The position numbers and the translations under genes were made by a program. Source: Candidatus Neomicrothrix sp. UBA881 (lineage in GTDB: Bacteria; Actinomycetota; Acidimicrobiia; Acidimicrobiales; MedAcidi-G1). From it: 64,000 nucleotides of DNA. Positions within the stretch are counted from its first letter, which is position 1, and each line of letters opens with the position of its first letter. The DNA is taken from NCBI GenBank assembly GCA_002294285.1, contig DBFL01000061.1:2654-66653 (forward strand), read 5' to 3'. The notes beneath the pieces are model-generated. The model ran no database searches. It was not told the origin of the DNA and was given only the letters and a program-made list of their open reading frames with translations. Shown here piece after piece: positions 1-9,341 of this stretch.

Positions 1-1
1 A

Positions 2-961
2 GTTTCGGCTTTTCTCGGATCCTACACGTTCTCCGATGATCAGTTCGGCACGAAGGTTACAGTTGATGCAAATGAATCTGTACGTTCAATAATCAGCAAT
101 GCTTTGCCGAACCATGCGACAGGAACTTTTCCAAATTCAGGAAATCCCAATACGATTTCAGAACAGAATACAAATTATGAATTCCCTACTGAACCTGTTT
201 TCACCGGCGCATCAATAGAAGTCTTAACTACAGGTGTAGCTATTAACGGGGTCAAATTCGAGCCGGGAACAGCCGAATCTGTTCGTTGTGACAGTGGAGA
301 GTTTTACAGAATCGAAGCTCTCCAGAAAACCTACAATCTCGGTTTGGATTTAAACAACGCACATGTTCAACCGACAGGTGAATACCACTATCACGGTGTT
401 TCACAACTTCTAGTAAATGCCTTTTCTACAGAAACCGACTTGATTCATCTTGGTTTCGCTGCTGATGGTTACCTCATCTACTATTCGAAATCCGGTGCTT
501 ATGAATCAGGCTATGAGCTTAAAAAAACACCACGAGAAGGAACTGGGTGCTCAGCAACCGGACCTGCTGGTGGAGACAGAGTGGCTATACAAGGAACTTT
601 GCCTGACGGTACTTACACTTCGGACTGGATTCACATAAACACAGATGGAAAATTGGATAGTTGTAATGGGGTTACGGTAAACGGCGAGTATTTGTATCTG
701 ATGACAGACACTTTTCCTTACATACCTAGATGTTTAAATGGTCAGTTCAACGCGTCTACAAAACCGGCTGGGCCGCCTTTAGGTCCACCTCCAGGAAGTG
801 GTCAACCTCCAGATTTGACTTCTGTAGCTGATGCTCTAGGAATAGATCTAAACGATCTGATCTCTGCTCTTGGTCCTCCGCCACCTGATCTTGAAGCTGC
901 AGCCATAAAGCTTAATGTCCCACTATCAGAGCTGCAGTCCCTGATGCCGCGTCCGGGTTGA
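2..961 (+). CDS. YHYH-domain protein, 5' end cut by the window
   Basis: Open frame already running at the window edge, so the true start lies upstream; the TTG at 104 is internal, because the same frame continues back to base 2 without a stop. A Tyr-His-Tyr-His motif (bases 383-394, within GEYHYHG) identifies the YHYH family, a group of mostly secreted proteins without a settled function. After this domain comes a Pro/Gly-rich linker, then two imperfect repeats of about 24 residues at the C-terminus, each an acidic-start amphipathic unit followed by prolines (DLTSVADALGIDLNDLISAL and DLEAAAIKLNVPLSELQSLM). The N-terminus, where a signal peptide would be, is not visible. Family call firm; function unknown. 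Confidence 0.8.
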   Translation, partial: VSAFLGSYTFSDDQFGTKVTVDANESVRSIISNALPNHATGTFPNSGNPNTISEQNTNYEFPTEPVFTGASIEVLTTGVAINGVKFEPGTAESVRCDSGEFYRIEALQKTYNLGLDLNNAHVQPTGEYHYHGVSQLLVNAFSTETDLIHLGFAADGYLIYYSKSGAYESGYELKKTPREGTGCSATGPAGGDRVAIQGTLPDGTYTSDWIHINTDGKLDSCNGVTVNGEYLYLMTDTFPYIPRCLNGQFNASTKPAGPPLGPPPGSGQPPDLTSVADALGIDLNDLISALGPPPPDLEAAAIKLNVPLSELQSLMPRPG

Positions 962-1040
962 AAAGTTGATCGCCAATTCTTGATTCGATATGTTCTGATC
1001 CTAAAGTCACTTCATCACTTAGATTCAGGAGTTTTTGTTA

Positions 1041-2183
1041 ATGTCTTTCAATACCAGCGAAACGGATCGTCTTCTCTCAACTACTCGTTCAGTTAAAACC
1101 CGTTTGGATCTTACACGTGAAGTTTCGGATGAATTGATCCTCGATTGCATAGACATAGCGGAACAAGCTCCTACAGGTGGGAATCAGTCAAGCCGGAGAT
1201 GGCTGGTTGTACGTGACTCAGAAACGAAAAAGGAAATAGCGGAACTCTACCGTGAAGTGGGAGGCGAATTTCTAAAAGAGCAGGCTGAACTGTTAGACGG
1301 AACCGGTCATCATAATGAGAAAACAATTAAAGCCTCGTCTTACCTAGCTGAACATCTCGAAGAAGTACCAGTTCTTGTTCTCGTGACAATCTACGGAGAG
1401 CATGACGGAAGCGGACGACCTGGTCTCTTCGACTCAGTGATTCAGGCTGCTTGGAGTTTTTGTCTTGCTTTACGTTCACGCGGATTAGGTAGCGCTTGGA
1501 CCACCATGCATTTAGGTAATGCAAAAAGAATCGCTGAACTTTTAGATATACCTGAAGGAGTAACGCAAATAGTCTTACTTCCTGTGGCACATACGATAGG
1601 AAATGACTTCTCGTCTGTGTCTCGTGATCCAGCGCGTGAAATAACGTGGTTTGAAAAGTGGGGCAAAACAACCAGGAAACCGACAAATGGTCTAGCTGCT
1701 TTTCAGGACGGGCCTGGCCTTACAGTAGAAACTGATATCAAAGCCACGCCCAGACAATTATGGGATCTCATATCTGATATCAATATTTCGAGCAATTTTA
1801 GTAACGAGTTCGAAGGAGCGGAGTGGTTAGATGACGATCCGCAAGAAGGTGCCAGATTTAAGGGACGTAACAAAAATGAAAAACTTGGTGAATGGGAAGT
1901 CACTTGCCATGTCACCGCTTATGAGCCCAACAAGGTTTTTGCATGGGCTGTAGGTGATCTCGAGAAACCTGCTGCGACTTGGGAATTTCAACTAACACCT
2001 TTGGCCGGTGCTACACGACTCAGATTTGCGATGGTTTTAGGACCAGGCAGCTCAGGTTTAACGCGCGCTATCGAACAGTCACCCGATTTGGAAAAGAAGA
2101 TCGTTTCAAATCGTCAGAAAACCCAGCATGTCAATATGCGTAAAACAGTTCAAGGAATAAAGGAATTAGCAGAAAAGAATTAA
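1041..2183 (+). CDS. Nitroreductase fused to a SRPBCC (polyketide-cyclase-like) domain
   Basis: Two-domain protein of 380 residues. Residues about 1-205 are a nitroreductase-family FMN flavoprotein: an N-terminal TTRSVKTRLD segment, then AEQAPTGGNQSSRRW, the usual phosphate/flavin-contact region. Residues about 225-375 look like a SRPBCC/START-type ligand-binding domain (IKATPRQLWDLISDI, EGARFKGRN, WEFQLTPL..TRLRF). I chose ATG 1041 over the TTG at 1035 because CAGGAG at 1026-1031 sits nine bases upstream. The nitroreductase half is clearly paralogous to the gene at 2628. The natural substrate is unknown; a flavin-dependent reduction coupled to hydrophobic-ligand binding is inference. Confidence 0.85.
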   Translation: MSFNTSETDRLLSTTRSVKTRLDLTREVSDELILDCIDIAEQAPTGGNQSSRRWLVVRDSETKKEIAELYREVGGEFLKEQAELLDGTGHHNEKTIKASSYLAEHLEEVPVLVLVTIYGEHDGSGRPGLFDSVIQAAWSFCLALRSRGLGSAWTTMHLGNAKRIAELLDIPEGVTQIVLLPVAHTIGNDFSSVSRDPAREITWFEKWGKTTRKPTNGLAAFQDGPGLTVETDIKATPRQLWDLISDINISSNFSNEFEGAEWLDDDPQEGARFKGRNKNEKLGEWEVTCHVTAYEPNKVFAWAVGDLEKPAATWEFQLTPLAGATRLRFAMVLGPGSSGLTRAIEQSPDLEKKIVSNRQKTQHVNMRKTVQGIKELAEKN

Positions 2184-2188
2184 GCTCT

Positions 2189-2566
2189 TTACTGTCCCCC
2201 GAGAACAACTTTTTCTTCAGCCAGAAAACAAACAGACCTTTCCCAGTCGACAAAATTCTTTTCATCTTCTAAAAAACTTTCAAAGGCTTTTTTGCCTTCT
2301 CCTGTTTTCCATTTGGTTGTGAAAGTTTCAAGATCATCGATCCAGATCTCAGCTACACCATCAAACTCATCAGCACCATCACGAATTTCTTTTACTTGTT
2401 TGTTGTCTTCCTCCGGAATAGGAAAAACCTGCACATACTTTCTTATCCCCAAAAGCTCAGCAGCATTTCGAGGAGCTGAAAGTGGATGTTGATTCATCCA
2501 ATAATTTTGGAACTCATCACGTGTCAGGTGTGGCAGTCGATGCATACAGAAGGTTAATTTGAGCAT
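2189..2566 (-). CDS. EthD-domain protein
   Basis: 125 residues of ferredoxin-like dimeric alpha/beta-barrel type. The opening LTFCMHRLPHLTRDEFQNYW followed by H-P-L and later GVAEIWIDDLE is the typical EthD pattern, in which small proteins support degradation or cyclisation of ring compounds; many have no known substrate. It sits on the opposite strand between two nitroreductase genes: its stop lies 5 bases from the stop of the fusion gene, and its start faces the second nitroreductase across a 61-base divergent region. That position suggests a shared role in reductive or oxidative handling of an aromatic or quinone-like compound (inference). Confidence 0.8.
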   Translation of the reverse strand: MLKLTFCMHRLPHLTRDEFQNYWMNQHPLSAPRNAAELLGIRKYVQVFPIPEEDNKQVKEIRDGADEFDGVAEIWIDDLETFTTKWKTGEGKKAFESFLEDEKNFVDWERSVCFLAEEKVVLGGQ

Positions 2567-2627
2567 TACCAGACTTTACTTGCACCTATTTGCTTGATGC
2601 ACATCAAATGCCACTATCGTCTTTTTT

Positions 2628-3293
2628 ATGGACAAACTTAACCTTTCCGCTGATGAACTCCTTTCAACCACACGTTCTGTTAGAAAACGTCTAGATTTTG
2701 ACCGTGCAGTTGATGAAAAACTCATAAATGAGTGCCTGGAACTTGCTGTTCAAGCGCCTACTGGTTCCAATAGTCAAAATTGGCGTTTTCTGGTAATCAC
2801 CGACCCTGATAAACGTTCTGCCCTTGCTGACATATACAGAAAAGGTTTCGAAGTTTATGCAAACATGGTGGGCAGTGCAGGTCAGTTAGCTGAAGTCGCT
2901 GAAAATGAAGAAAGAGCTGCCCAGCAACTGCGAGTAACCGAATCAGCAACTTATTTGGCCGAAAACATGCATCGTGTCCCTGTAATGATGATCCCGTGTC
3001 TACCCGGACGGGTTGACCAAATGCCGGGCTTAGCCGGTGCTTCTCTTTACGGCTCGATAATTCCTTCAACTTGGAGTTTCATGCTCGCTGCACGTGAGCG
3101 CGACCTTGGAACCTGTTGGACGACGATTCATCTAATTTTCGAACAAGAAGCTTCAGAAGTTCTGGGTATCCCATTTGAGGAGGTAACTCAAGTTGCTCTT
3201 ATAACAGTAGCTCACACTCTTGGATCCGATTTCAAACCCGCAAAACGTATACCCATGGACGAAGTTGTTTCCTGGAATGACTGGAAGGTTTAA
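2628..3293 (+). CDS. Nitroreductase family protein
   Basis: 221-residue single-domain FMN-dependent nitroreductase. It shares the N-terminal block (LLSTTRSVRKRLDFDRAVDE) and the APTGSNSQNWRF flavin-contact segment with the N-terminal half of the fusion at 1041, so the two are paralogues. The C-terminal region (GTCWTTIHL...EVLGIPFEEVTQVALITVAHTLG) is the usual dimer/FMN region. It starts at ATG 2628 in a divergent intergenic region. Family members reduce nitro groups, quinones or enones with NAD(P)H; the substrate here cannot be told. Confidence 0.85.
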   Translation: MDKLNLSADELLSTTRSVRKRLDFDRAVDEKLINECLELAVQAPTGSNSQNWRFLVITDPDKRSALADIYRKGFEVYANMVGSAGQLAEVAENEERAAQQLRVTESATYLAENMHRVPVMMIPCLPGRVDQMPGLAGASLYGSIIPSTWSFMLAARERDLGTCWTTIHLIFEQEASEVLGIPFEEVTQVALITVAHTLGSDFKPAKRIPMDEVVSWNDWKV

Positions 3294-3307
3294 AATAAGC
3301 CGCTTAC

Positions 3308-4000
3308 CTATTTGACTCTTCCGTCTCGCAGTGAGGTAAGTAGAACTCCAGCAGAAATCGCCGCTGTCTCTGATCTTAAAATCGATTCCCCCAGAGAAAA
3401 ACATTTCCTACCATCTATCTCTTCGTCAGTCCATCCACCTTCTGGCCCGATAAGCAAAAACGGGTGTTCGAGAGTCACTCTTTCCCCTCCTGGGTGAGCC
3501 AACGCTGCGCCGGTTTCATGTCCTAGATTTGAAAAAGCTTGAGTTTCCATGACTTCAGGAATATGTACCTGTCTCGATTGCATGGCGGCTTCTCTGGCGA
3601 TCCGGTTAAGCCGTTTTCCATTTTCAATGACTTTTCTATCACTCCACTGAACCACGGAACGCTGCGATACTGTCGGAGCGATTTTGTCAACTCCTAATTC
3701 TGTTAATTTTTGAACTATCAATTCGGGTTTGCCTTTTTTAACGAGAGAAAAACCGATAGTTATTTCAACTGCTGGTTTTGGTCGAAAGAACACATCGCTT
3801 ACTACTTCGAGGGTCGCACCATAGATGCATTCACACCACTTACCCTTTCCGTCTGAAACGGTTATGTGATCTCCGTGCCTTAGACGCAGGACTTTGCCTA
3901 AGTGATGATTGTCCGCTTCCTCAATTTCAGGGTTCTCTATCTCTTCCACAAATACATGTGGAAGGTTCAATGCAGCAGGAGAAGGAATTGGGTCTATCAA
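3308..4000 (-). CDS. rsmE: 16S rRNA (uracil1498-N3)-methyltransferase
   Basis: 230 residues, normal for RsmE, which methylates N3 of U1498 in the decoding region of 16S rRNA using SAM. Visible signs: N-terminal PUA-like part with [18 protein letters not shown]/trefoil-knot SAM site as [14 protein letters not shown] followed by [12 protein letters not shown], which is diagnostic. The [11 protein letters not shown] segment is also conserved. The start overlaps the dnaJ stop by 4 bases (ATGA), so translation is probably coupled; dnaJ-rsmE is a common actinobacterial order. Confidence 0.95.
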   Translation of the reverse strand: MIDPIPSPAALNLPHVFVEEIENPEIEEADNHHLGKVLRLRHGDHITVSDGKGKWCECIYGATLEVVSDVFFRPKPAVEITIGFSLVKKGKPELIVQKLTELGVDKIAPTVSQRSVVQWSDRKVIENGKRLNRIAREAAMQSRQVHIPEVMETQAFSNLGHETGAALAHPGGERVTLEHPFLLIGPEGGWTDEEIDGRKCFSLGESILRSETAAISAGVLLTSLRDGRVK

Positions 4001-5097
4001 TTAAAAGCCGACCGAAATTTGCCGATAATCCCACCCTCCGGCGGGTTTACATCCTCTGCTCTGGATCCGGCGAAATCTCTTATGATTCTTTCTTCATCAG
4101 TGGTCAGATCCTTAGGAGTTTCCACTAACACTTCGAGAAGCAGGTCTCCCCGCCCTCGTCCTTGTAGATGCGGAACTCCTTTTCCCCTAATTCGCATCAC
4201 GTGTCCGCTAGCAACACCTTTAGGAATAACCACGTTTTCTGAACCTTCGAGCGTTTCAATTTCCATTTCAACGCCCAGAATCGCTTGTGTCATTTTCACT
4301 GGAAGCGTTCTTACAAGGTCATAACCGACACGTTCAAAAATTTGATGACCGCCAACCCTTATTTGAACGTAGAGATCACCTGCCGGACCACCCCAAGGAC
4401 CTACTGCACCTCTCCCTGTGAGACGGAGAGTGGTTCCGTCATCAACACCAGCTGTTACCTGCACTAAAAAGGAGTCATCTACAACATTTCTTCCCTCTCC
4501 ACCACATATCTGACAAGGGTCAGGTATCACCCATCCCATTCCCCCGCAAGTGTTACAAGCTGCAGAAGTCATCATCTGTCCCAAAAGTGACTGTCTAACT
4601 TGTTGAACCTGTCCAGTCCCACTACAAACACTGCAAGTGTCTCGATTTGACCCCGGAGAGGCTCCTGTAGCTTCACAAGTATCACACGCGAGCGCAGTTC
4701 TTATTTTGATTTCCTTCTCACACCCGAACACTGCCTCATCGAATGCAAGTTGTAAAGATGTCTCCAGATCTTGACCTTGCACAGGTCCTGTTCTTCTTCG
4801 CGACTGAGTAAAACCCGAGCCGAAAAAAGATTCGAAAATGTCGCCTATTCCGCCAAAGGGGTCGCCCATCGATGAGGCGTCCCCGACATCCCCGAATCTG
4901 TCATAGCGTGATTTTCTCTCTGGATCCGAGAGTATCTCGTAAGCGAATGCAATCTCTTTGAACTTCTTTTCGGCTTCTGGGTCGTCTGGATTAGTATCCG
5001 GATGAAACTCGCGAGCCAGCCGTCTATAGGATTTTTTTATCTCCGCTGCGGAGGCGTTTCTTTGAACTTGTAGAACTTCATAAAGGTCGCTAGGCAT
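3997..5097 (-). CDS. dnaJ: Chaperone protein DnaJ (type I Hsp40)
   Basis: 366 residues. J domain at 4-66 with the HPD tripeptide at 32-34, which stimulates the DnaK ATPase; a Gly/Phe-rich linker follows ([18 protein letters not shown]). The zinc region carries four CxxC units ([32 protein letters not shown]); the first departs from the CxxCxGxG norm. The C-terminal substrate-binding/dimer domain is complete. It lies directly after hrcA (3-base gap) and overlaps rsmE, so hrcA-dnaJ-rsmE form one transcription unit. This is the HrcA-linked DnaJ2 of actinobacteria rather than the dnaK-linked copy (inference from context). Confidence 0.96.
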   Translation of the reverse strand: MPSDLYEVLQVQRNASAAEIKKSYRRLAREFHPDTNPDDPEAEKKFKEIAFAYEILSDPERKSRYDRFGDVGDASSMGDPFGGIGDIFESFFGSGFTQSRRRTGPVQGQDLETSLQLAFDEAVFGCEKEIKIRTALACDTCEATGASPGSNRDTCSVCSGTGQVQQVRQSLLGQMMTSAACNTCGGMGWVIPDPCQICGGEGRNVVDDSFLVQVTAGVDDGTTLRLTGRGAVGPWGGPAGDLYVQIRVGGHQIFERVGYDLVRTLPVKMTQAILGVEMEIETLEGSENVVIPKGVASGHVMRIRGKGVPHLQGRGRGDLLLEVLVETPKDLTTDEERIIRDFAGSRAEDVNPPEGGIIGKFRSAFN

Positions 5098-5100
5098 TTA

Positions 5101-6105
5101 TTAACCTTCGGTTAAATGGTCACCCAAACTTCGACCGACAATACCGACTGTCGCAAGTGCCTGTGTGTAGTCCATTCTCGTTGGTCCCAAAATGCCGATC
5201 GAACCTGCAGTCTCGCCATCTATCTCATAGGGAGCTACTACTAGTGAGCAGTCTGCTAGATGATCGACACCGGTCTCTGTCCCGATGACAACATTCATTC
5301 CACGATCAATTACGCCTCTGATCAAATTAACCACAATCATCTGACGCTCCAGCAGATCCAATACCTTTCTTATACCTCCAGGCTCTGGAAGAGAACCTGC
5401 GAGCACGGAAGTCCCTCCAACATAAACAGTTTCTTTTGAATGGAAAAGAGAACCAATAGTTTTCTGGATTTCTTCAATCAGATAGTCCACATTAGGATTG
5501 CCACTTTTCGGAACTTCAGGAAGCGAACCCAGTCTAAATCCTTTTAGGTGTTTCAAGAGATGCTGGTTTGTTTCATCTAAAACAGTTTCACTGAGCGAAA
5601 TATCTTTTGCGATATCAAGAGAATGTTTTTCTACAACTCCGTTAGAAGTAACCATGACGAGCAAAAGTTGATCGGGTGAAAGGTCGACTAAATGCACAGA
5701 CCTCACTGTTTGATAGTCGGAGTCCGGGGATAAAACAACACCTGCACTACCAGTTAGAGCAGCTAAGAAATTGCTTGTCTCCTGTAACATTTGTTCGATT
5801 TCAATATGCGACCGGTCAAAAAAGGATTTGATCTGTTGACTTTCAATCCGATCTAGTTTTACTGGGCCCAACAAATTGTCAACAAAGAAACGGTATGCCT
5901 TTTCTGTAGGTATTCGACCTGCAGAAGTGTGCGGTTGGTCCAAGTAACCTTCGTTCTCTAAAAAAGCCATCTCATTTCGAATCGTTGAAGATGAAACGTC
6001 CACAGATTCAGATCTCGCGACCAAACTTGAACCGACTGGTTGAGCAGTTTCTATATAAGCCTCGACAACAGCTCCTAAAATCCCTGCTTTTCTTTCATCT
6101 AGCAT
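5101..6105 (-). CDS. hrcA: Heat-inducible transcription repressor HrcA
   Basis: 334 residues. N-terminal winged helix (residues about 1-75) with the conserved SSSTIRNEMAFLENEGYL and QPHTSAGRIPTEKAYR blocks, then GAF-like and dimerisation domains ending in GSIGILGPTRMDY. HrcA represses chaperone genes through CIRCE inverted repeats and is itself folded by GroEL. No CIRCE sequence is visible ahead of this gene or elsewhere in the window, so its targets (usually groES/groEL) are probably outside. It heads hrcA-dnaJ-rsmE, 54 bases behind lepA. Confidence 0.96.
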   Translation of the reverse strand: MLDERKAGILGAVVEAYIETAQPVGSSLVARSESVDVSSSTIRNEMAFLENEGYLDQPHTSAGRIPTEKAYRFFVDNLLGPVKLDRIESQQIKSFFDRSHIEIEQMLQETSNFLAALTGSAGVVLSPDSDYQTVRSVHLVDLSPDQLLLVMVTSNGVVEKHSLDIAKDISLSETVLDETNQHLLKHLKGFRLGSLPEVPKSGNPNVDYLIEEIQKTIGSLFHSKETVYVGGTSVLAGSLPEPGGIRKVLDLLERQMIVVNLIRGVIDRGMNVVIGTETGVDHLADCSLVVAPYEIDGETAGSIGILGPTRMDYTQALATVGIVGRSLGDHLTEG

Positions 6106-6142
6106 TCTTCGGATGTTACTCCCATTGTCAGCAATTTTAAGA

Positions 6143-6148
6143 ATTATA
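6143..6148 (-). promoter_or_regulatory. Candidate -10 element for hrcA-dnaJ-rsmE
   Basis: A perfect TATAAT on the minus strand in the lepA-hrcA gap, 37 bases before the hrcA start. No convincing -35 at 16-18 bases; the sequence there runs into the lepA stop region. Could also be chance in an A/T-rich gap. Confidence 0.35.
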
Positions 6149-6159
6149 TTATTTTTGTT

Positions 6160-7944
6160 TCATTCTTCGAGACTTAAAGCCGAAACAAAAGCTTCTTGTG
6201 GCACCTCAACACGTCCTATCGACTTCATTTTCCTTTTACCCTGTTTCTGTTTTTCCAATAATTTGCGCTTTCGCGTTATATCTCCGCCGTAGAGTTTCGC
6301 TGTTACATCTTTCCTGAAAGCCTTTACGGTCTCGCGAGCTATTATGCGGCCACCTATGGTTGCTTGTATGGGAACCTCAAACTGCTGGCGAGGAATTAGA
6401 TCCTTTAGTCTTTCTGCCATTTTTCTTCCGTATTCGTATGAAGCATCTCGATGAACAACTGCACTGAATGCATCAACTGGCTCTCCTTGCAGCAAAATAT
6501 CCACTCTTACAAGGTCAGATTCCATATACCCAGCGGGTTCATAGTCAAGACTTGCATATCCTTGCGTTCTGCTTTTCAATTGATCAAAAAAATTTAAAAC
6601 TACCTCTGCTAGAGGGAGGCGATATTTGAGTTCGATACGTTCAGGCGATAGATATGACAACTTGTCCAACTCACCTCTACGTCCTTGACATAGTTCCATC
6701 AGAGTGCCTGTATATTCTGATGGCGATATCAAGGTAGTTGATAACCAAGGTTCCTCAATTGACGAGATTTCGCCCGCTGAAGGCAACTCGCAAGGGTTGT
6801 CAATTTCTTCGATTTTTCCATTTGTGTGAGTAATACGGTATTTAACCGAAGGTGCTGTTGTTATCAGATTCAAATCGAATTCTCTTTCAAGGCGTTCTCG
6901 CACTATTTCCATATGCAGCAAACCTAAAAATCCGCACCTGAAACCAAAACCAAGTGCAGATGATGTGTCAGGTTCAAATGTAAAACTCGAGTCATTCAGT
7001 CTGAGTTTTTCCAAAGCGTCTCGTAGATCACCAAAGTCATCACCATCAATTGGATACAGACCGCTGAAAACCATAGGTTTCGGTTCCTGGTAACCGGATA
7101 GAGCAACCTCACTCCCTCCGGTGGCAGTTGTTATAGTCTCTCCTGATCTGGCTTCTCCAACATCTTTTATGCCCGCAAGAACATAACCGACTTCACCTGC
7201 GCCCAAGCTTTTGACAGGTGTCATATCTGGGCGCCAAACTCCGACTTCGTCAAGTTGGTGATTAGTTCCAGCTTGCATAAACCGCACTGACATTCCACTG
7301 TCTAATCGTCCCTGCATTACTCGAACCGAAGAAACTACACCACGGTATTGATCAAAATGACTGTCAAAAACAAGCGCTTGGAGAGGTGAATTGTCATCTG
7401 TCGCAGGAGATGGAGTCCTTTCCACAACAGCATCGAGCAACTGTGGGACTCCCTCACCTGTTTTTGCACTGATCCTAAATACATCATCTGCAGGTATTCC
7501 TAGTGCTTTTTCGATTTCCTCTGCGTATCGGTCAGGTTCAGCCGCGGGTAGATCTATCTTGTTCAGTACCGCAACTATTTCCAAGTCATGTTCAAGTGCC
7601 TGGTAACAGTTAGCAAGGGTCTGTGCTTCGATGCCCTGTGCAGCGTCGACAACTAGTATCACACCTTCACAAGCTGCCAAAGAACGACTCACTTCATAAC
7701 CGAAGTCAACGTGACCGGGTGTATCTATGAGGTTTATTACGGAGTTATTCCAATCAAGCCTGACGCTTTGAAGTTTTATTGTGATGCCTCTCTCGCGCTC
7801 CAGGTCCATTGAGTCGAGATATTGGGCTCTCATATTCCGTTCGTCAACTGCGCCGCATAGTTCCAGCATCCGATCAGCTAACGTGGACTTGCCGTGATCT
7901 ATGTGGGCGATGATCGAAGTGTTGCAGATCTTTTTATTACTCAT
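6160..7944 (-). CDS. lepA: Elongation factor 4 (back-translocating GTPase LepA)
   Basis: 594 residues, full length. G1 motif AHIDHGKST at 13-21, switch regions with RERGITIK and [15 protein letters not shown] as G4. The LepA-specific C-terminal domain ends in the usual basic segment ([34 protein letters not shown]). EF4 binds the ribosome and is thought to help under stress or in assembly. The start is supported by AGGG five bases upstream. It is divergent from rpsT, a common bacterial arrangement, and transcribed towards hrcA. Confidence 0.97.
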   Translation of the reverse strand: MSNKKICNTSIIAHIDHGKSTLADRMLELCGAVDERNMRAQYLDSMDLERERGITIKLQSVRLDWNNSVINLIDTPGHVDFGYEVSRSLAACEGVILVVDAAQGIEAQTLANCYQALEHDLEIVAVLNKIDLPAAEPDRYAEEIEKALGIPADDVFRISAKTGEGVPQLLDAVVERTPSPATDDNSPLQALVFDSHFDQYRGVVSSVRVMQGRLDSGMSVRFMQAGTNHQLDEVGVWRPDMTPVKSLGAGEVGYVLAGIKDVGEARSGETITTATGGSEVALSGYQEPKPMVFSGLYPIDGDDFGDLRDALEKLRLNDSSFTFEPDTSSALGFGFRCGFLGLLHMEIVRERLEREFDLNLITTAPSVKYRITHTNGKIEEIDNPCELPSAGEISSIEEPWLSTTLISPSEYTGTLMELCQGRRGELDKLSYLSPERIELKYRLPLAEVVLNFFDQLKSRTQGYASLDYEPAGYMESDLVRVDILLQGEPVDAFSAVVHRDASYEYGRKMAERLKDLIPRQQFEVPIQATIGGRIIARETVKAFRKDVTAKLYGGDITRKRKLLEKQKQGKRKMKSIGRVEVPQEAFVSALSLEE

Positions 7945-7960
7945 CCCTGCCGACCGTACA

Positions 7961-7970
7961 TTCTCGAGAA
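7961..7970. repeat. 10-bp perfect palindrome between lepA and rpsT
   Basis: TTCTCGAGAA, a perfect two-fold palindrome in the 129-base divergent region, 17 bases from the lepA start. It could be a small operator; it does not match the actinobacterial LexA box that I know. No further support. Confidence 0.3.
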
Positions 7971-7984
7971 CAATATTACTTGAA

Positions 7985-8013
7985 TTAAATTAGATTCTTT
8001 ACTTTCTTATAAT
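7985..8013 (+). promoter_or_regulatory. Candidate sigma-A promoter of rpsT
   Basis: TATAAT at 8008-8013 with TTAAAT at 7985-7990, spacer 17. The -10 is perfect and the -35 weak. The start of rpsT is 60 bases downstream, leaving room for a leader where S20 autoregulation could act. Confidence 0.5.
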
Positions 8014-8073
8014 GCCAGTATTTAAGTTAACACGCTAGGATTGATTGCTGCTGAAAGAAAAGGTTGTATTCCC

Positions 8074-8316
8074 GTGGCAAATATCAAGAGTCAGATTAAA
8101 CGAAACCGTCAAAATGAAGTTAGACGCGTACGTAACCGTTCTGTTCGCTCCGAGATGCGTACTCTTCTAAAGGCAGCTAAAGAATCCGGTTCATCAGAAG
8201 ACACTGTTGCTGCCATCAAGAAGATAGATAAAGCTGCCGCTAAAGGTGTTATACACGCAAATAAAGCGTCCCGCGAGAAGGCCAGACTTCAGAAAAATTT
8301 AAATAACAATAGCTAG
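8074..8316 (+). CDS. rpsT: 30S ribosomal protein S20
   Basis: 80 residues starting at GTG 8074 with the standard S20 opening ANIKSQIKRNRQNEVRRVRN. An upstream in-frame TTG at 8041 would add 11 unrelated residues and was not used; AAAGG at 8059-8063 precedes the GTG. Very basic, two-helix-type composition and C-terminal KGVIHANKASREKARLQK confirm S20, which binds 16S rRNA early in small-subunit assembly. Its stop lies 3 bases from the holA stop on the other strand, with no room for a dedicated terminator. Confidence 0.96.
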   Translation: MANIKSQIKRNRQNEVRRVRNRSVRSEMRTLLKAAKESGSSEDTVAAIKKIDKAAAKGVIHANKASREKARLQKNLNNNS

Positions 8317-8319
8317 CCT

Positions 8320-9330
8320 TTATCGCATTGCTGCCAATCGCGCCACCAGAACTTCAACAACCAGTTCAGGCGGCCACCCCTTTTTACCTTTCAAATCAAG
8401 ATCAGCTTCTGCTATAAGTCGTATCGCTCTGAAAGTATTATTTTTTCCTAATTTCCTAGACACAGAGAGAATTTTTTTAGCTGGGAAAGCATTAATTGAA
8501 AGTGTCTCTGCTACCGCTTTCTCATCCTCTAACCCGGAACCTTCAAGTCTTAGCATTTTTTCATAGTGGGAGTGCAACAAGGCTAGAACGCCTAAAGGAT
8601 GCCTGCCGTCTGTTCCGAGCATCCGTTTAAGAACATCTAAGGCATCTCTGATATTTCCTGAGTCGATCGAGTCTGTTAGGTCCCATGGCATCACTGACCC
8701 AGCTGCTCCAAGGTAAGGTTCAATATCTTCAACCTCTAAAGTTGCAGCACTTTCATAGACAGAGGATAAAACTTCTAAAAGCGAGATGACTCTTGTACGG
8801 TCTTCGCCAAAGTGGTCCGTTATACGTTTTCGAGCCTGTCCGGTTAAATTCACAGACGTGGCACTAAGTTCCTCTAAAAGCCATTTTTCAGCCTGTTTCC
8901 CTCGTCCCGTTGTTAGTTTTTCGAAAACACCTCCAGATTGTTCAATTGCTTCAAGAAGATTTTTTGGTACTGGCGGCAACCTCTGCTGTTGGGGAATACT
9001 GCCTTTCTCCCAGACAAGTATCAGAGATGTCGTATCCATGGGTGAGTGCAGATATTCGACTAATGGCTCCAAGTCGTCTTTTTTGCTAAATCGCCCCATA
9101 TGACGCGCTACCACTACCCTGCCGTTAGTTAAAAAAGGTGCTGTTTGGACTGCATCGATTAATTTACTTATATGGAACTCTTCTGCGAGACGGTAATTTT
9201 CTTCTGTTAGCTCCTCCAATGCAAATGCCTTATCTTGTCCCTCTAAAGCTTTTTCTACATGAGAATTCAACGATCTTGAAATCAGCACACCGTCATCGCC
9301 GGATATGAGAACAACTGGAACTTTACTCAT
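8320..9330 (-). CDS. holA: DNA polymerase III subunit delta
   Basis: 336 residues, the normal length for HolA, the clamp-loader subunit that opens the beta clamp. Recognisable features: opening PVVLISGDDGVLISRSL, the AVQTAPFLTNGRVVVARHMG segment, LILVWEKG, and the C-terminal collar helices with HPLGVLALLHSHYEKMLRLEG. Convergent with rpsT, as in many bacteria where holA and rpsT are neighbours. It follows the flavin monooxygenase gene by 11 bases on the same strand, so they may be co-transcribed by accident of packing. Confidence 0.93.
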   Translation of the reverse strand: MSKVPVVLISGDDGVLISRSLNSHVEKALEGQDKAFALEELTEENYRLAEEFHISKLIDAVQTAPFLTNGRVVVARHMGRFSKKDDLEPLVEYLHSPMDTTSLILVWEKGSIPQQQRLPPVPKNLLEAIEQSGGVFEKLTTGRGKQAEKWLLEELSATSVNLTGQARKRITDHFGEDRTRVISLLEVLSSVYESAATLEVEDIEPYLGAAGSVMPWDLTDSIDSGNIRDALDVLKRMLGTDGRHPLGVLALLHSHYEKMLRLEGSGLEDEKAVAETLSINAFPAKKILSVSRKLGKNNTFRAIRLIAEADLDLKGKKGWPPELVVEVLVARLAAMR

Positions 9331-9341
9331 TCCTCATCTAC

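Noticed and set aside
6106-6159. CIRCE operator upstream of hrcA
   Set aside because: No TTAGCACTC-N9-GAGTGCTAA or near match in this gap, nor noticed elsewhere in the window.
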